This document shows positions 33,377-41,354 of a stretch of 64,000 bases of DNA, piece after piece. Every line of letters begins with the position of its first letter. The first letter of the stretch is position 1. This DNA is from M3007 sp035299505. Lineage in GTDB: Bacteria > Bacteroidota > Bacteroidia > Chitinophagales > Saprospiraceae. The stretch is taken from assembly GCA_035299505.1 (NCBI GenBank), contig DATGWL010000129.1, forward strand, positions 1 through 64,000, given 5' to 3'. Both the position numbers and the translations under genes were made by a program. The notes below the pieces were generated by a model. The model had not been told where the DNA came from and searched no databases. It worked only from the letters and a program-made list of their open reading frames with translations.

Positions 33377-34822
33377 ATGGAAAAAGAGCTACTCGAGCAC
33401 GGCCTGAATATGAACCGCCGCAAATTCCTTTCCCGCCTGAGTATCGGTTTGGGAAGTGTTGCGCTGGGTTCTTTACTCATTCCGGATTTGTTTTCCGGCG
33501 ATGATGAAGAGGCCATTATGGCGGGCTTACCACATTTCGCACCCAAGGCCAAACGGGTTATTTACCTGTTCCAAAATGGAGCGCCTTCTCAACTGGACCT
33601 GTACGACTACAAGCCAAAATTGAGGGAAATGCAGGGGCAGGATTTGCCTGCTTCCATCAGAATGGGGCAACGACTGACGGGTATGACTGCCAATCAGAAA
33701 GCCTTTCCGCTGGCTGGTTCCAAGTTTAATTTCAATCAATATGGCGAGCATGGCATGTGGTTGAGCGAATTGCTGCCATACACCTCCAAGGTGGTGGACG
33801 ATATTTGTTTCATCAGAACCCTCTACACCGAGGCTATTAACCACGACCCTGCCCTCACCTTTTTCCAAACCGGCGCACAGGTAGGCAACCGGCCAAGTAT
33901 GGGCGCCTGGTTGAGTTACGGACTCGGCAGCGCCAACAAAAATCTGCCGGCGTTCTGCGTGCTGCTTTCCAAAGGCAAGGGCAACAGTCAGGGCGTGTAC
34001 TCCAAGCTTTGGACCAATGGATTCCTGGATTCTATTCACCAGGGTGTGCAGTTTAGCAGTGGCGAAAACCCTGTGTTATATCTGAACAATCCGGAAGGAA
34101 TTGATAAAACCGACCGCAGAAAAATGCTGGATCAGGTGGCCAAACTGAATGAGGAAAACTATCAGAATTACGGCGATCCGGAAATTAAGGCCAAAATTCA
34201 GCAGTATGAAATGGCCTACCGCATGCAAACTGCCATACCGGAAGTAACAGACATCAGTAAAGAGCCAGAGAGCATTGTAAAATTATACGGGCCAGAATGC
34301 CTTGTGCCAGGCACCTATGCAGCTAATTGCCTGTTAGCCAGAAAGTTATCAGAAAGTGGCGTGCGTTTTGTACAGCTTTATCACCAGGGTTGGGATGCGC
34401 ATGATAATCTCCCCTCTCAGATTGTGGGGCAATGCAAAGACACCGATCAGGCCTCTGCTGCACTGATTACCGACCTCAAACAACGGGGCTTGCTGGATGA
34501 AACCCTGGTTATCTGGGGCGGTGAATTTGGAAGAACCAACTATTGTCAGGGGGTATTAACAGCCGATAACTACGGCAGGGATCACCATCCGCGTTGTTTC
34601 ACCATCTGGATGGCCGGAGGCGGCATCAAACCAGGTGTGTACGGCGAAACTGACGAGTTTGGCTACAACATTGCCTCCAATCCTGTTCACGTGCACGATT
34701 TCCACGCCACCGCACTGCATCTGATGGGTTTAGATCATGAAAAACTGGTGTACAAGCATCTTGGCCGGCGGTATAGGCTGACTGATGTGCATGGGAATGT
34801 TGTAAAAGATATCATCGCTTAG
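33377..34822 (+). CDS. DUF1501 family protein with twin-arginine signal
   Basis: 481 residues starting two bases after the previous stop. MNRRKFLSRLSIGLGSVALGSLL is a Tat-type signal (RRKFLS). The DUF1501 sulfatase-like fold is visible: YLFQNGAPSQLDLYDYKP, ARKLSESGVRFVQLYHQGWDAHDNL, VIWGGEFGRTNYCQG, DHHPRCFTIWMAGGGIKPGVYGETDEFGY and HVHDFHATALHLMG. This family is the usual partner of DUF1549/DUF1553 proteins, and both are presumably exported and act together. Substrate is unknown. Confidence 0.94.
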   Translation: MEKELLEHGLNMNRRKFLSRLSIGLGSVALGSLLIPDLFSGDDEEAIMAGLPHFAPKAKRVIYLFQNGAPSQLDLYDYKPKLREMQGQDLPASIRMGQRLTGMTANQKAFPLAGSKFNFNQYGEHGMWLSELLPYTSKVVDDICFIRTLYTEAINHDPALTFFQTGAQVGNRPSMGAWLSYGLGSANKNLPAFCVLLSKGKGNSQGVYSKLWTNGFLDSIHQGVQFSSGENPVLYLNNPEGIDKTDRRKMLDQVAKLNEENYQNYGDPEIKAKIQQYEMAYRMQTAIPEVTDISKEPESIVKLYGPECLVPGTYAANCLLARKLSESGVRFVQLYHQGWDAHDNLPSQIVGQCKDTDQASAALITDLKQRGLLDETLVIWGGEFGRTNYCQGVLTADNYGRDHHPRCFTIWMAGGGIKPGVYGETDEFGYNIASNPVHVHDFHATALHLMGLDHEKLVYKHLGRRYRLTDVHGNVVKDIIA

Positions 34823-34904
34823 GGTTGATGACCGATGGGCGATTGAGAGAATGGTATAGCTTTCTGATTCAGCCTTGATTTGGCCGTAATTTTCCCAAAA
34901 ATCT

Positions 34905-35092
34905 CGCTCCGCCGTAGCTGTTGGCGAGGACGCCAACAGCGGAAAGGAGAGATAAATTTTAGCTAAACGTAATTGATAACCAATGCTTTGTTCCGTTGTT
35001 GGCGTCCTCGCCAACAACATCGGCGGAGCGAAATACCAGAAGAAAAACACTTAACCTGACGGCTATGGCGTCCTCACCAACAACATCGGTAG
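34905..35092. repeat. Inverted pair, plus a degenerate third copy, of a GGCGAGGACGCC palindrome element
   Basis: The 300-base gap 34823-35122 holds this element and nothing else recognisable. Palindrome 1 at 34918-34939 is CTGTTGGCG-AGGA-CGCCAACAG; palindrome 2 at 34995-35018 is GTTGTTGGCG-TCCT-CGCCAACAAC. They are flanked by CGCTCCGCCG (34905-34914) and CGGCGGAGCG (35021-35030), so the whole ~40-base unit is repeated in inverted orientation. A degenerate copy lies at about 35061-35092. Confidence 0.85.
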
Positions 35093-35122
35093 GGAAAGAT
35101 ATCATTGCTTAATCTGATACAT

Positions 35123-36151
35123 ATGGATCGAAGAAGTTTTTGTCTTAACGCAGCGCTGGGTACAGCAGGTACATTTTTAGTGCCCAAAATGCTGGCTGAT
35201 CATGGCGTTATTCTGGGCCACAACCAGAAAAAATACAAAATCAGCACCCGCTGGAGTCAGGCTGATGTGGCCCGGAATCCTGTGAATGATTGCCATGAGA
35301 TGGTACAGGATAGTCGTGGACGCATTCTCCTGCTGACCAACGAAACCCGCAATAATGTGCTGATTTATGATAAAAACGGTAAAATGCTGGAAGCCTGGGG
35401 CACTGAATACCCGGGCGCTCACGGTTTGACGCTGTTTAATGAAAACGGCACGGATGTCCTGTTTATCTGCGACAACCAACGGCACCAGGTGATAAAAACC
35501 AGCATTGATGGCCGTGTTTTGATGACCCTGGATTATCCAAAAGAGGCCGAGGTGTATGCTTCCAAAGAAGCTTATATTCCTACAGAAACGGCAATTGCGC
35601 CCAATGGCGATATTTATGTGGCAGATGGATATGGGCAGGATTACATCATTCAGTACGACGCCAACGGTCGCTACATCCGGCATTTTGGTGGTCGTGGCGA
35701 AGGAGCCGAATACCTGAAAAATGCCCACGGGGTTTGTCTGGATCTTAGAAATCCGGCACAACCCAGCCTGATCGTTACTTCTCGTGAGCAAAATGCTTTC
35801 AAACGGTATGATCTGGAGGGTAACTATTTGAGTACCATTGCTTTGCCTGGCGCCTGGGTGTGTCGGCCGGTGATCAGGGGTACTTACCTGTATGCCGCAG
35901 TGTTGCAATCCAGCAGCAGGCCCTGGCAAAAGTCAGGTTTTGTAACCATTTTGGACCAAAGTGACCGGGTAGTATCAAACCTGGGCGGCTCTGAACCGCT
36001 GTATGAAAACGAAAGCCTGGCCGAGATGTACCAAACCATCCGGGCTTTCCAGTACCCACATGATGTGTGTATTGACGATGAAGAAAACATGTACGTTGCC
36101 CAGTGGAATTCCGGCAAAGTGTACCCATACAAATTAGAACCGGTGGTATGA
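35123..36151 (+). CDS. NHL/6-bladed beta-propeller protein with Tat signal
   Basis: 342 residues from the ATG at 35123 (MDRRSFCLNAALGTAGTFLVP, a twin-arginine type leader). Blades are visible as repeated GRILLLTNETRNNVLIYDKNGKML, NGDIYVADGYGQDYIIQYDANGRYI and PHDVCIDDEENMYVAQWNSGKVY segments, typical of NHL-repeat propellers. Such propellers in DUF1553/DUF1501 clusters are of unknown function; binding or a lyase-like activity are possibilities. The stop overlaps the next ATG (ATGA), so the genes are coupled. Confidence 0.9.
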   Translation: MDRRSFCLNAALGTAGTFLVPKMLADHGVILGHNQKKYKISTRWSQADVARNPVNDCHEMVQDSRGRILLLTNETRNNVLIYDKNGKMLEAWGTEYPGAHGLTLFNENGTDVLFICDNQRHQVIKTSIDGRVLMTLDYPKEAEVYASKEAYIPTETAIAPNGDIYVADGYGQDYIIQYDANGRYIRHFGGRGEGAEYLKNAHGVCLDLRNPAQPSLIVTSREQNAFKRYDLEGNYLSTIALPGAWVCRPVIRGTYLYAAVLQSSSRPWQKSGFVTILDQSDRVVSNLGGSEPLYENESLAEMYQTIRAFQYPHDVCIDDEENMYVAQWNSGKVYPYKLEPVV

Positions 36152-36948
36152 GCAAAAACAGTAAGCAATCCTTTTTTGCAGGCATTTTGATCTTTTTCAG
36201 TGTGCTGGCATCGGCGCAGGACACCTTTCAACTGGCGCCTCCCTTATTGCGCTTCCCGAGCATCTTTTTTGACCGTAGTGTGCAGGTTGAGGCTGAGTTT
36301 CGGCAGCCGGAATCAAGCATTCGTTATACCCTGAATGGCTGGATTCCTACGGAAGAATCGCCCGTGTTCGACAAGCCGGTGAACATCAGCAAGCCGGTTA
36401 CCAAACTGAGTGTGCGCACCTTTGCCAAAGGGTATATGCCTTCTGAAATGGTGCAGGTGAATTTTTACAAAATGGGCAAAAAGGCCAAAACCCTCCGGGC
36501 GCCACTCCCCCACCCCAAGTACCTGGGCACGGGAACTGATGCCCTTCAGGATGGACTTGGCGGAAATACCGATCACAACAGCAAAACCTGGCTTGGATAT
36601 CAGGATTCGGTAATGATTGAACTGGAGTTTGGCGACAAAACCTCGCTGGAACAAATCATGATTAATACCCTGGAAAACCAAAATGCCTGGATTTTTCAGC
36701 CTTCTTCCATCTCAGTATATGGGTGGGACTATCTTTTTGGCAGGTGGCGCCCTATTGGAGGTTCCAGGCCAGACAGTGGAGAGCGGCAGCCGGATGTGCG
36801 TTGTGCCATGCAAACAGTTACTATTCCAAAACCCATTAAAACCGATAGATACAGATTGATTATCAGGTCATTACAAGAAATTCCAGTCTGGCATCCCGGC
36901 AAGGGCAAACCAGCCTGGTTATTTATAGACGAGTTAATCCTGCATTAA
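36148..36948 (+). CDS. Exported protein with chitobiase-C (FN3-associated) and discoidin-like regions
   Basis: 266 residues from the ATG at 36148, beginning with a signal peptide (KQSFFAGILIFFSVLASAQ). Residues ~50-120 are an FN3-associated/chitobiase C-terminal-like domain (SSIRYTLNGWIPTEESPVFDKPVNISKPVTKL, VRTFAKGYMPSEMV). The rest resembles an F5/8-type C fold (GGNTDHNSKTWLGYQDSVMIELEFG, ending ASWLFIDEL-type HPGKGKPAWLFIDELIL). The same pair of domains ends the next protein, so they look like paralogous binding modules. No catalytic residues are seen. It is flush with the following gene. Confidence 0.82.
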   Translation: MSKNSKQSFFAGILIFFSVLASAQDTFQLAPPLLRFPSIFFDRSVQVEAEFRQPESSIRYTLNGWIPTEESPVFDKPVNISKPVTKLSVRTFAKGYMPSEMVQVNFYKMGKKAKTLRAPLPHPKYLGTGTDALQDGLGGNTDHNSKTWLGYQDSVMIELEFGDKTSLEQIMINTLENQNAWIFQPSSISVYGWDYLFGRWRPIGGSRPDSGERQPDVRCAMQTVTIPKPIKTDRYRLIIRSLQEIPVWHPGKGKPAWLFIDELILH

Positions 36949-39090
36949 ATGAAGCCGAATTTCTGGATTACGTTCCTGACCAATGGCAGTATTGCCCTGA
37001 ACAGTATGCTGCTTTTTCTGGCACTCTTCGGCAGTAGCATGCAGTTGCCGGCCTGGTTGCAGGTATTGGGGAGAATACACCCACTGGTGCTGCATTTCCC
37101 GATTGTACTGATTTGTGTAGCCGTTTTGCTGGAGTGGTCGGAAAACAGGGAATTGCTGCCCTGGAAAGACTGGTTACTCGCTGCCTCGACTTTTGTGGCG
37201 GCATTTTCTGCCTTGGCCGGACTATTCCTGTCAAAAGAAGGTGGTTATGAGCCTGGCGTTTTGAGCTGGCACCAGTGGACCGGAACCGGCGTTTCTTTAG
37301 GCGCCTTTGCATGGTGGACTTTCAGGAGTAAACTGCGTGGTAATCAAGGGATTAGCCGGATATTTTCTGTCACATTTTTGGTATTGGTTGCCGTTGCAGG
37401 ACATTATGGCGCTACCCTGACGCATGGCGACAATTACCTGCTGGCGCCTGTTTTGCCACAAAAAGAAACGGAGGCTGCAACGCCTGAATCGGCACTGGTG
37501 TTTGCACATGTGGTGCGACCCATTTTGAAAGAGAAATGTATGAGTTGTCACAATCCTGGCAAACAGAAAGGGGATTTAAACATGGAAACAGAGGCTTCTC
37601 TGTTGAAAGGCGGCAAAAATGGTCCGCTTTGGGACCTGCAAGCGCCGGATCTGGGTCTTTTGTTGCGCCGAATACATTTGCCGGTAGAAGAAAAGGAGCA
37701 CATGCCGCCCAAGGGTAAATCTCCGCTTACTCCGGACGAAATGACCATTTTGCAGCTCTGGATTAAAGGCGGCGCCAGTTTTGCCACCCGGGTAAGCGAT
37801 CTGCCAGCAGGAGATACCCTCCGCATCCTGGCAGAGGCCAGGCTCAAACCGGCAGCTCCCCTCTCCTACCCTTTTAAGGCGGCGGACGAACAAACGGTGC
37901 AATCCCTGAATTCAGATTATCGCGCAGTATATCCACTTTCGCTGAATAGTCCGGCGCTGGGCGTGTCGTTTTACGGCATTTCCGCCTTTAAAAGCGAGGA
38001 TCTAAAAGCCTTACAAGTAGTTCAGGATCAGGTAGTTGAATTGAACTTAAACCAGATGCCGGTCAAAGAAGAGGATCTATCAACAGTAGGTTCGTTTAAA
38101 CATTTGCGCAAGCTGAATCTGGCCTCCACCGGCATTACCGGCGCCGGACTGACGAACCTCAAAGGACTGAAAGAGTTGCAGGAACTGGTGTTGTCGGGCA
38201 CGGCGGTACAGGCTTCACATTTGACCTTTTTGGCAGAATTGCCGGCCTTGAAGCAGGTGTTTTTATGGAATACCGGAGTTGGCGCACAGGATTTGGAGCA
38301 ATTGCGCAAGAGCTATCCTGGCATAAGGTTTAATGAAGGATTTACAGGCGCTGGCGTAGTAGCCAAACTCAATGCCCCCATTATTGAATCGGGTGAGCAG
38401 GTTTTTTCGGCCTTTACCAAGGTTAAGTTGAAGAACTTCATCCAGGGCGCCGAACTGCGTTATACCCTGGATGGCACACAGCCGGATAGTATTCATGCGC
38501 ATGTATACACAGGCGACAGCATTACCATTGATCGCTCCTGTGCCCTCAAGGCGCGGGCTTTTTTACCCGGCTGGATCAGCAGCGAGACCTCCAGTCGCGA
38601 TTTTTACAAATCCGGCATTATTCCAGACTCCATTGTGCTAAGCTATCCACCCAACCCCCAATACAAAGCGCAGGGAGGTAAGTCGCTGGCAGATTTGAAG
38701 ATTGGCGATACCGATTTCAGGACCAACAAGTGGCTGGGATACAAGGAAACCCCGTTTGAGGCCATTTTTCAATTCAGGCAGCCCAAATCATTGCGTGCAC
38801 TTTCTTTCAGCACCTTGGTAGACATTGGCAGTTATATTATGCCGGCGGCCGAATTGCAGGTGTGGGGTTGTTTGGATGGCAGGAATTGGAAATTGTTGAA
38901 AAAACTAATTCCCGAACAGCCGCAGAAATTAGGCATGCCCGGGTATAAACAAGGCTATACACTGTCATTTCCGGCCCAGGAAGTGAAATATCTGAAATTA
39001 GTGGCCAAACCGGTATCCAAACTCCCTGCCTGGCATCCGGGTAAGGGGGATCTGGGTTGGGTGTTTATTGATGAGATATTTGCGGAATGA
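36949..39090 (+). CDS. Membrane cytochrome with DUF2231-like, PSCyt1, leucine-rich and chitobiase-C regions
   Basis: 713 residues, start directly after the previous stop. Residues 1-165 hold four to five transmembrane helices; HPLVLHFPIVLICVAVLLEW is a DUF2231-like motif. A c-type cytochrome domain (about 185-285) carries CMSCH followed by the late HMPPKGKSPLTPDEM, where Met may be the axial ligand. Leucine-rich repeats follow (LRKLNLASTGITGAGLTNLKGLKELQELVL), then an FN3-associated domain (LRYTLDGTQPDS) and an F5/8-like C-terminus. It could anchor the cluster's electron transfer in the inner membrane. Confidence 0.88.
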   Translation: MKPNFWITFLTNGSIALNSMLLFLALFGSSMQLPAWLQVLGRIHPLVLHFPIVLICVAVLLEWSENRELLPWKDWLLAASTFVAAFSALAGLFLSKEGGYEPGVLSWHQWTGTGVSLGAFAWWTFRSKLRGNQGISRIFSVTFLVLVAVAGHYGATLTHGDNYLLAPVLPQKETEAATPESALVFAHVVRPILKEKCMSCHNPGKQKGDLNMETEASLLKGGKNGPLWDLQAPDLGLLLRRIHLPVEEKEHMPPKGKSPLTPDEMTILQLWIKGGASFATRVSDLPAGDTLRILAEARLKPAAPLSYPFKAADEQTVQSLNSDYRAVYPLSLNSPALGVSFYGISAFKSEDLKALQVVQDQVVELNLNQMPVKEEDLSTVGSFKHLRKLNLASTGITGAGLTNLKGLKELQELVLSGTAVQASHLTFLAELPALKQVFLWNTGVGAQDLEQLRKSYPGIRFNEGFTGAGVVAKLNAPIIESGEQVFSAFTKVKLKNFIQGAELRYTLDGTQPDSIHAHVYTGDSITIDRSCALKARAFLPGWISSETSSRDFYKSGIIPDSIVLSYPPNPQYKAQGGKSLADLKIGDTDFRTNKWLGYKETPFEAIFQFRQPKSLRALSFSTLVDIGSYIMPAAELQVWGCLDGRNWKLLKKLIPEQPQKLGMPGYKQGYTLSFPAQEVKYLKLVAKPVSKLPAWHPGKGDLGWVFIDEIFAE

Positions 39091-39091
39091 G

Positions 39092-39111
39092 CCCCGCCAT
39101 TAAGGGCGGGG
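39092..39111. repeat. Short GC hairpin
   Basis: CCCCGCC (39092-39098) pairs with GGCGGGG (39105-39111). There is no T-run, so a terminator role is doubtful. Confidence 0.5.
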
Positions 39112-39136
39112 AAATCATACCTGTAATACCATATAA

Positions 39137-40072
39137 ATGTCTGATAATCAAACATTAGAGCATTATTTCAGACTCCAAAAGAGCCTGCTGGAGCGTTGGA
39201 TAGCAGACATTGGCCTGCCTGTCTGGGCTGGTTACCTGCTGGCTGTGGCGGCCTTTCTTTTGGGCAATCTGATCTTGTTTTACAAAACAGATTTAGCGCC
39301 CTACCTGCTGATGCTATTAGGTGGATTGGTGCTTCTTTCTTTTAACCAGCCCGATAAAATCAACTTTCTGCAGGCAGTCTATCCGGCCCCTGTTTTTCGC
39401 AAAATCAGACTGCTGGAATGTCTGGCGCCTACCCTACCCTTTTTGCTGGTGCTGGGCTGGGTGCAGGCGTTTCTGCCATTGCTTTTGTTGGCCGGGTTTG
39501 CGGTTTTGGTAGCTTATTCCAGCGGCTTGCGTGTATCCCGCATCCCTTTGCCTACCCCGTTTGGAAGTCAGCCATTCGAATTTTTGGTAGGCTTTCGGAG
39601 TACCTTTATTTGGTTGTTGGCGGTGCATGGGCTGTTGGCAATTGGATTGATTACCGGCAATGTTAACCTGGGGCTGTTTGCCCTGATGCTGGTGTTTGCC
39701 ACTACCCTCTCCTACTATGGGCAGCCGGAAGACCGGTATTGGGTTTGGTTACATAATGATCGGGCGGAGGCGTTTCTTTGGCTAAAAATAAAAACAGCCT
39801 GGCGCCACAGCCTGATGCTAGCAGCACCGTGCGCCTTGATACTAATGGGGTTTTATCCTGCCTACTGGTATATTGTACTGGCCATAGTGGTCATCGGGTT
39901 GGTGTACCTCAGTTGCTTTGTGCTGGGCAAATACCTCAATTACCCGCAACAGATGATGGTAGCGCAAAGTATTGTACTGGGCGTGGGTTTGTTTATGCCT
40001 CTGTTGTTGTTTTGGCTGTTGCCTTTCTTTTACCGAAAATCTGTGTTGAAATTAAAAGCGATCCTGTCATGA
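39137..40072 (+). CDS. ABC transporter permease-like membrane protein
   Basis: 311 residues with about eight hydrophobic segments and a soluble N-terminal ~20 residues (MSDNQTLEHYFRLQKSLLERW). The chain stops four bases into the ATP-binding protein gene (ATGA), and it is therefore the probable permease of an ABC exporter-type pair. The middle of the protein contains a charged WVWLHNDRAEAFLWLKIK segment between helices. No substrate-specific motif is recognised. Confidence 0.85.
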   Translation: MSDNQTLEHYFRLQKSLLERWIADIGLPVWAGYLLAVAAFLLGNLILFYKTDLAPYLLMLLGGLVLLSFNQPDKINFLQAVYPAPVFRKIRLLECLAPTLPFLLVLGWVQAFLPLLLLAGFAVLVAYSSGLRVSRIPLPTPFGSQPFEFLVGFRSTFIWLLAVHGLLAIGLITGNVNLGLFALMLVFATTLSYYGQPEDRYWVWLHNDRAEAFLWLKIKTAWRHSLMLAAPCALILMGFYPAYWYIVLAIVVIGLVYLSCFVLGKYLNYPQQMMVAQSIVLGVGLFMPLLLFWLLPFFYRKSVLKLKAILS

Positions 40073-40758
40073 TCACTATGAAGCATGTAAACAAGTCGTA
40101 TGGCAACCATCAGGTGCTCTACGATATTCAGGCCGCTTTTGAGCCCGGGTGTGTGTACGGGATTGTGGGCGAAAACGGAGCCGGCAAAACAACCTTATTC
40201 AAGTGTTTGCTGGGGCTTGAGACATACGAAGGCCAGGTGGAAAGCAAATGGCAGCCCTTAAAGGATCATCTTGGCTGGCTGCCCACAGAGTCATACTTTT
40301 TCCCGTACATGACCGGCAGGGAGTACCTGCAACTGGTGTGCAATGCCCGCAAAACCGAGCTGGGCGATGCCACGGAGAAAAACATATTTGACCTGCCCCT
40401 GGATGAATTTGCCGTGCACTACTCCACCGGCATGAAGAAAAAACTGGCCTTACTGGGCATTTTACTGCAACCCAACGAGGTGTTCATCCTGGATGAGCCT
40501 TTCAACGGCGTGGATATTCAAAGCAATATCCTGATTACCGAAATCATTCTCCGACTCCGTTCGCTGGGAAAAACCGTGTTGATCTCCTCCCATATTTTCT
40601 CCACCCTGCGCGATACCTGCGATGAGATTTTATTGCTTCAGCAAGGCCGCATCACCCAAAAAGTGGCTAAAGCTGACTTTGATCAGTTAGAGCGGGAAAT
40701 GAAAGATGTGAGTATTGGGGATCGGGTGGATAGGCTTTTGGGGGGAGTACATGAGTGA
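40069..40758 (+). CDS. ABC transporter ATP-binding protein
   Basis: 229 residues from the ATG at 40069, the start MITMKHVNKSYGNHQVLYDI. A longer open frame runs upstream but only through the permease gene. It has Walker A (GENGAGKTT), the signature in HYSTGMKKKLALL, Walker B (EVFILDEPFNGVD) and the switch His in LISSHIF. This is a single-domain ATPase that pairs with the upstream permease; the transported substrate is unknown. Its stop codon lies in a tandem 15-base repeat. Confidence 0.93.
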   Translation: MITMKHVNKSYGNHQVLYDIQAAFEPGCVYGIVGENGAGKTTLFKCLLGLETYEGQVESKWQPLKDHLGWLPTESYFFPYMTGREYLQLVCNARKTELGDATEKNIFDLPLDEFAVHYSTGMKKKLALLGILLQPNEVFILDEPFNGVDIQSNILITEIILRLRSLGKTVLISSHIFSTLRDTCDEILLLQQGRITQKVAKADFDQLEREMKDVSIGDRVDRLLGGVHE

Positions 40759-40780
40759 AGAGTACTTGAGTGAAGAGTAC
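40751..40780 (+). repeat. Two tandem 15-base repeats across the ATPase stop codon
   Basis: ATGAGTGAAGAGTAC (40751-40765) is followed by TTGAGTGAAGAGTAC (40766-40780). The first unit contains the TGA stop at 40756-40758. Confidence 0.8.
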
Positions 40781-40874
40781 ATGAGTACATGATTTAAGAG
40801 GGAATGCATTCGGCTTGGCATCCAAACCCATATTTAACCGAGCGCTATCCCCTCTCAAATCATGTACTCATGTA
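40778..40874. repeat. 25-bp inverted repeat downstream of the ABC ATPase
   Basis: The arms 40778-40802 and 40850-40874 match 24 of 25 bases (core CATGAGTACATGATTT). The 47-base loop shows nothing recognisable. Confidence 0.8.
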
Positions 40875-41030
40875 ATTTTCAATCATGTAATTCACATCAT
40901 CGCCGCGCTTAGGTGTTTCGTTAGATCTCTATGACCCAGCGCAACCCGCGTGGTTAGCCAGGCATTGCCTTCCAACTCATGGGCCATATATGATGTGTTC
41001 ATTATTTTAACCACTCACGGACGTTTCGCT

Positions 41031-41073
41031 GGGTCAAAACCTGTCCTGATGAAGTAGGGACAGGTTTTGACCC
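41031..41073. repeat. Perfect 16-bp hairpin GGGTCAAAACCTGTCC
   Basis: The left arm 41031-41046 and right arm 41058-41073 are perfect complements with an 11-base loop. No T-run follows. Confidence 0.8.
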
Positions 41074-41088
41074 AATCGCGGCGGTTGA

Positions 41089-41116
41089 TGCCGTTTTACT
41101 ATTGTGAGGGAAGACC
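41089..41116 (+). repeat. 28-base dispersed repeat, copy A
   Basis: It carries ATTGTGAGGGAAGACC at its 3' end. Near-identical or related copies are at 43374-43401, 44246-44273 and 45595-45617, all in the same orientation. Confidence 0.8.
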
Positions 41117-41354
41117 AATCGCGGCGGAAGTTTAGTTGTCACGTACTGTCATTTTTATACATTATAGAACAAACAGAAGAACAATTGCCTCTTCTGCTGG
41201 AACAAAGCACCTGTAATCAGGTTTCACCATGTATGATCACTTGAATTAAAGTATTACTATCCGGCTGTTTTGTACCCAAGGTAATCGAAAAATCGGTATA
41301 AACACGATAGGTATGCGCTCAGGATTTACTTCGTTATCTTAAAAATTGCAACCT

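Larger units (their letters stand above)
40875..41354. other. Gene-poor spacer with hairpins and direct repeats
   Basis: This spacer before the type B sorting-domain gene contains a perfect 16-bp hairpin (41031-41046 with 41058-41073, GGGTCAAAACCTGTCC). It also holds a longer inverted pair, GACCCAGCG about 40932 with CGCTGGGTC about 41027, and 13-base direct repeats CCAATCGCGGCGG at 41072-41084 and 41115-41127. The first copy of the 28-base repeat is between them. No gene is apparent. Confidence 0.7.

Noticed and set aside
40911..41130. A canonical integron attC site
   Set aside because: One GTTAGAT matches GTTRRRY, but there is no matching RYYYAAC partner at suitable spacing and no integrase; only the looser cassette hypothesis is kept.
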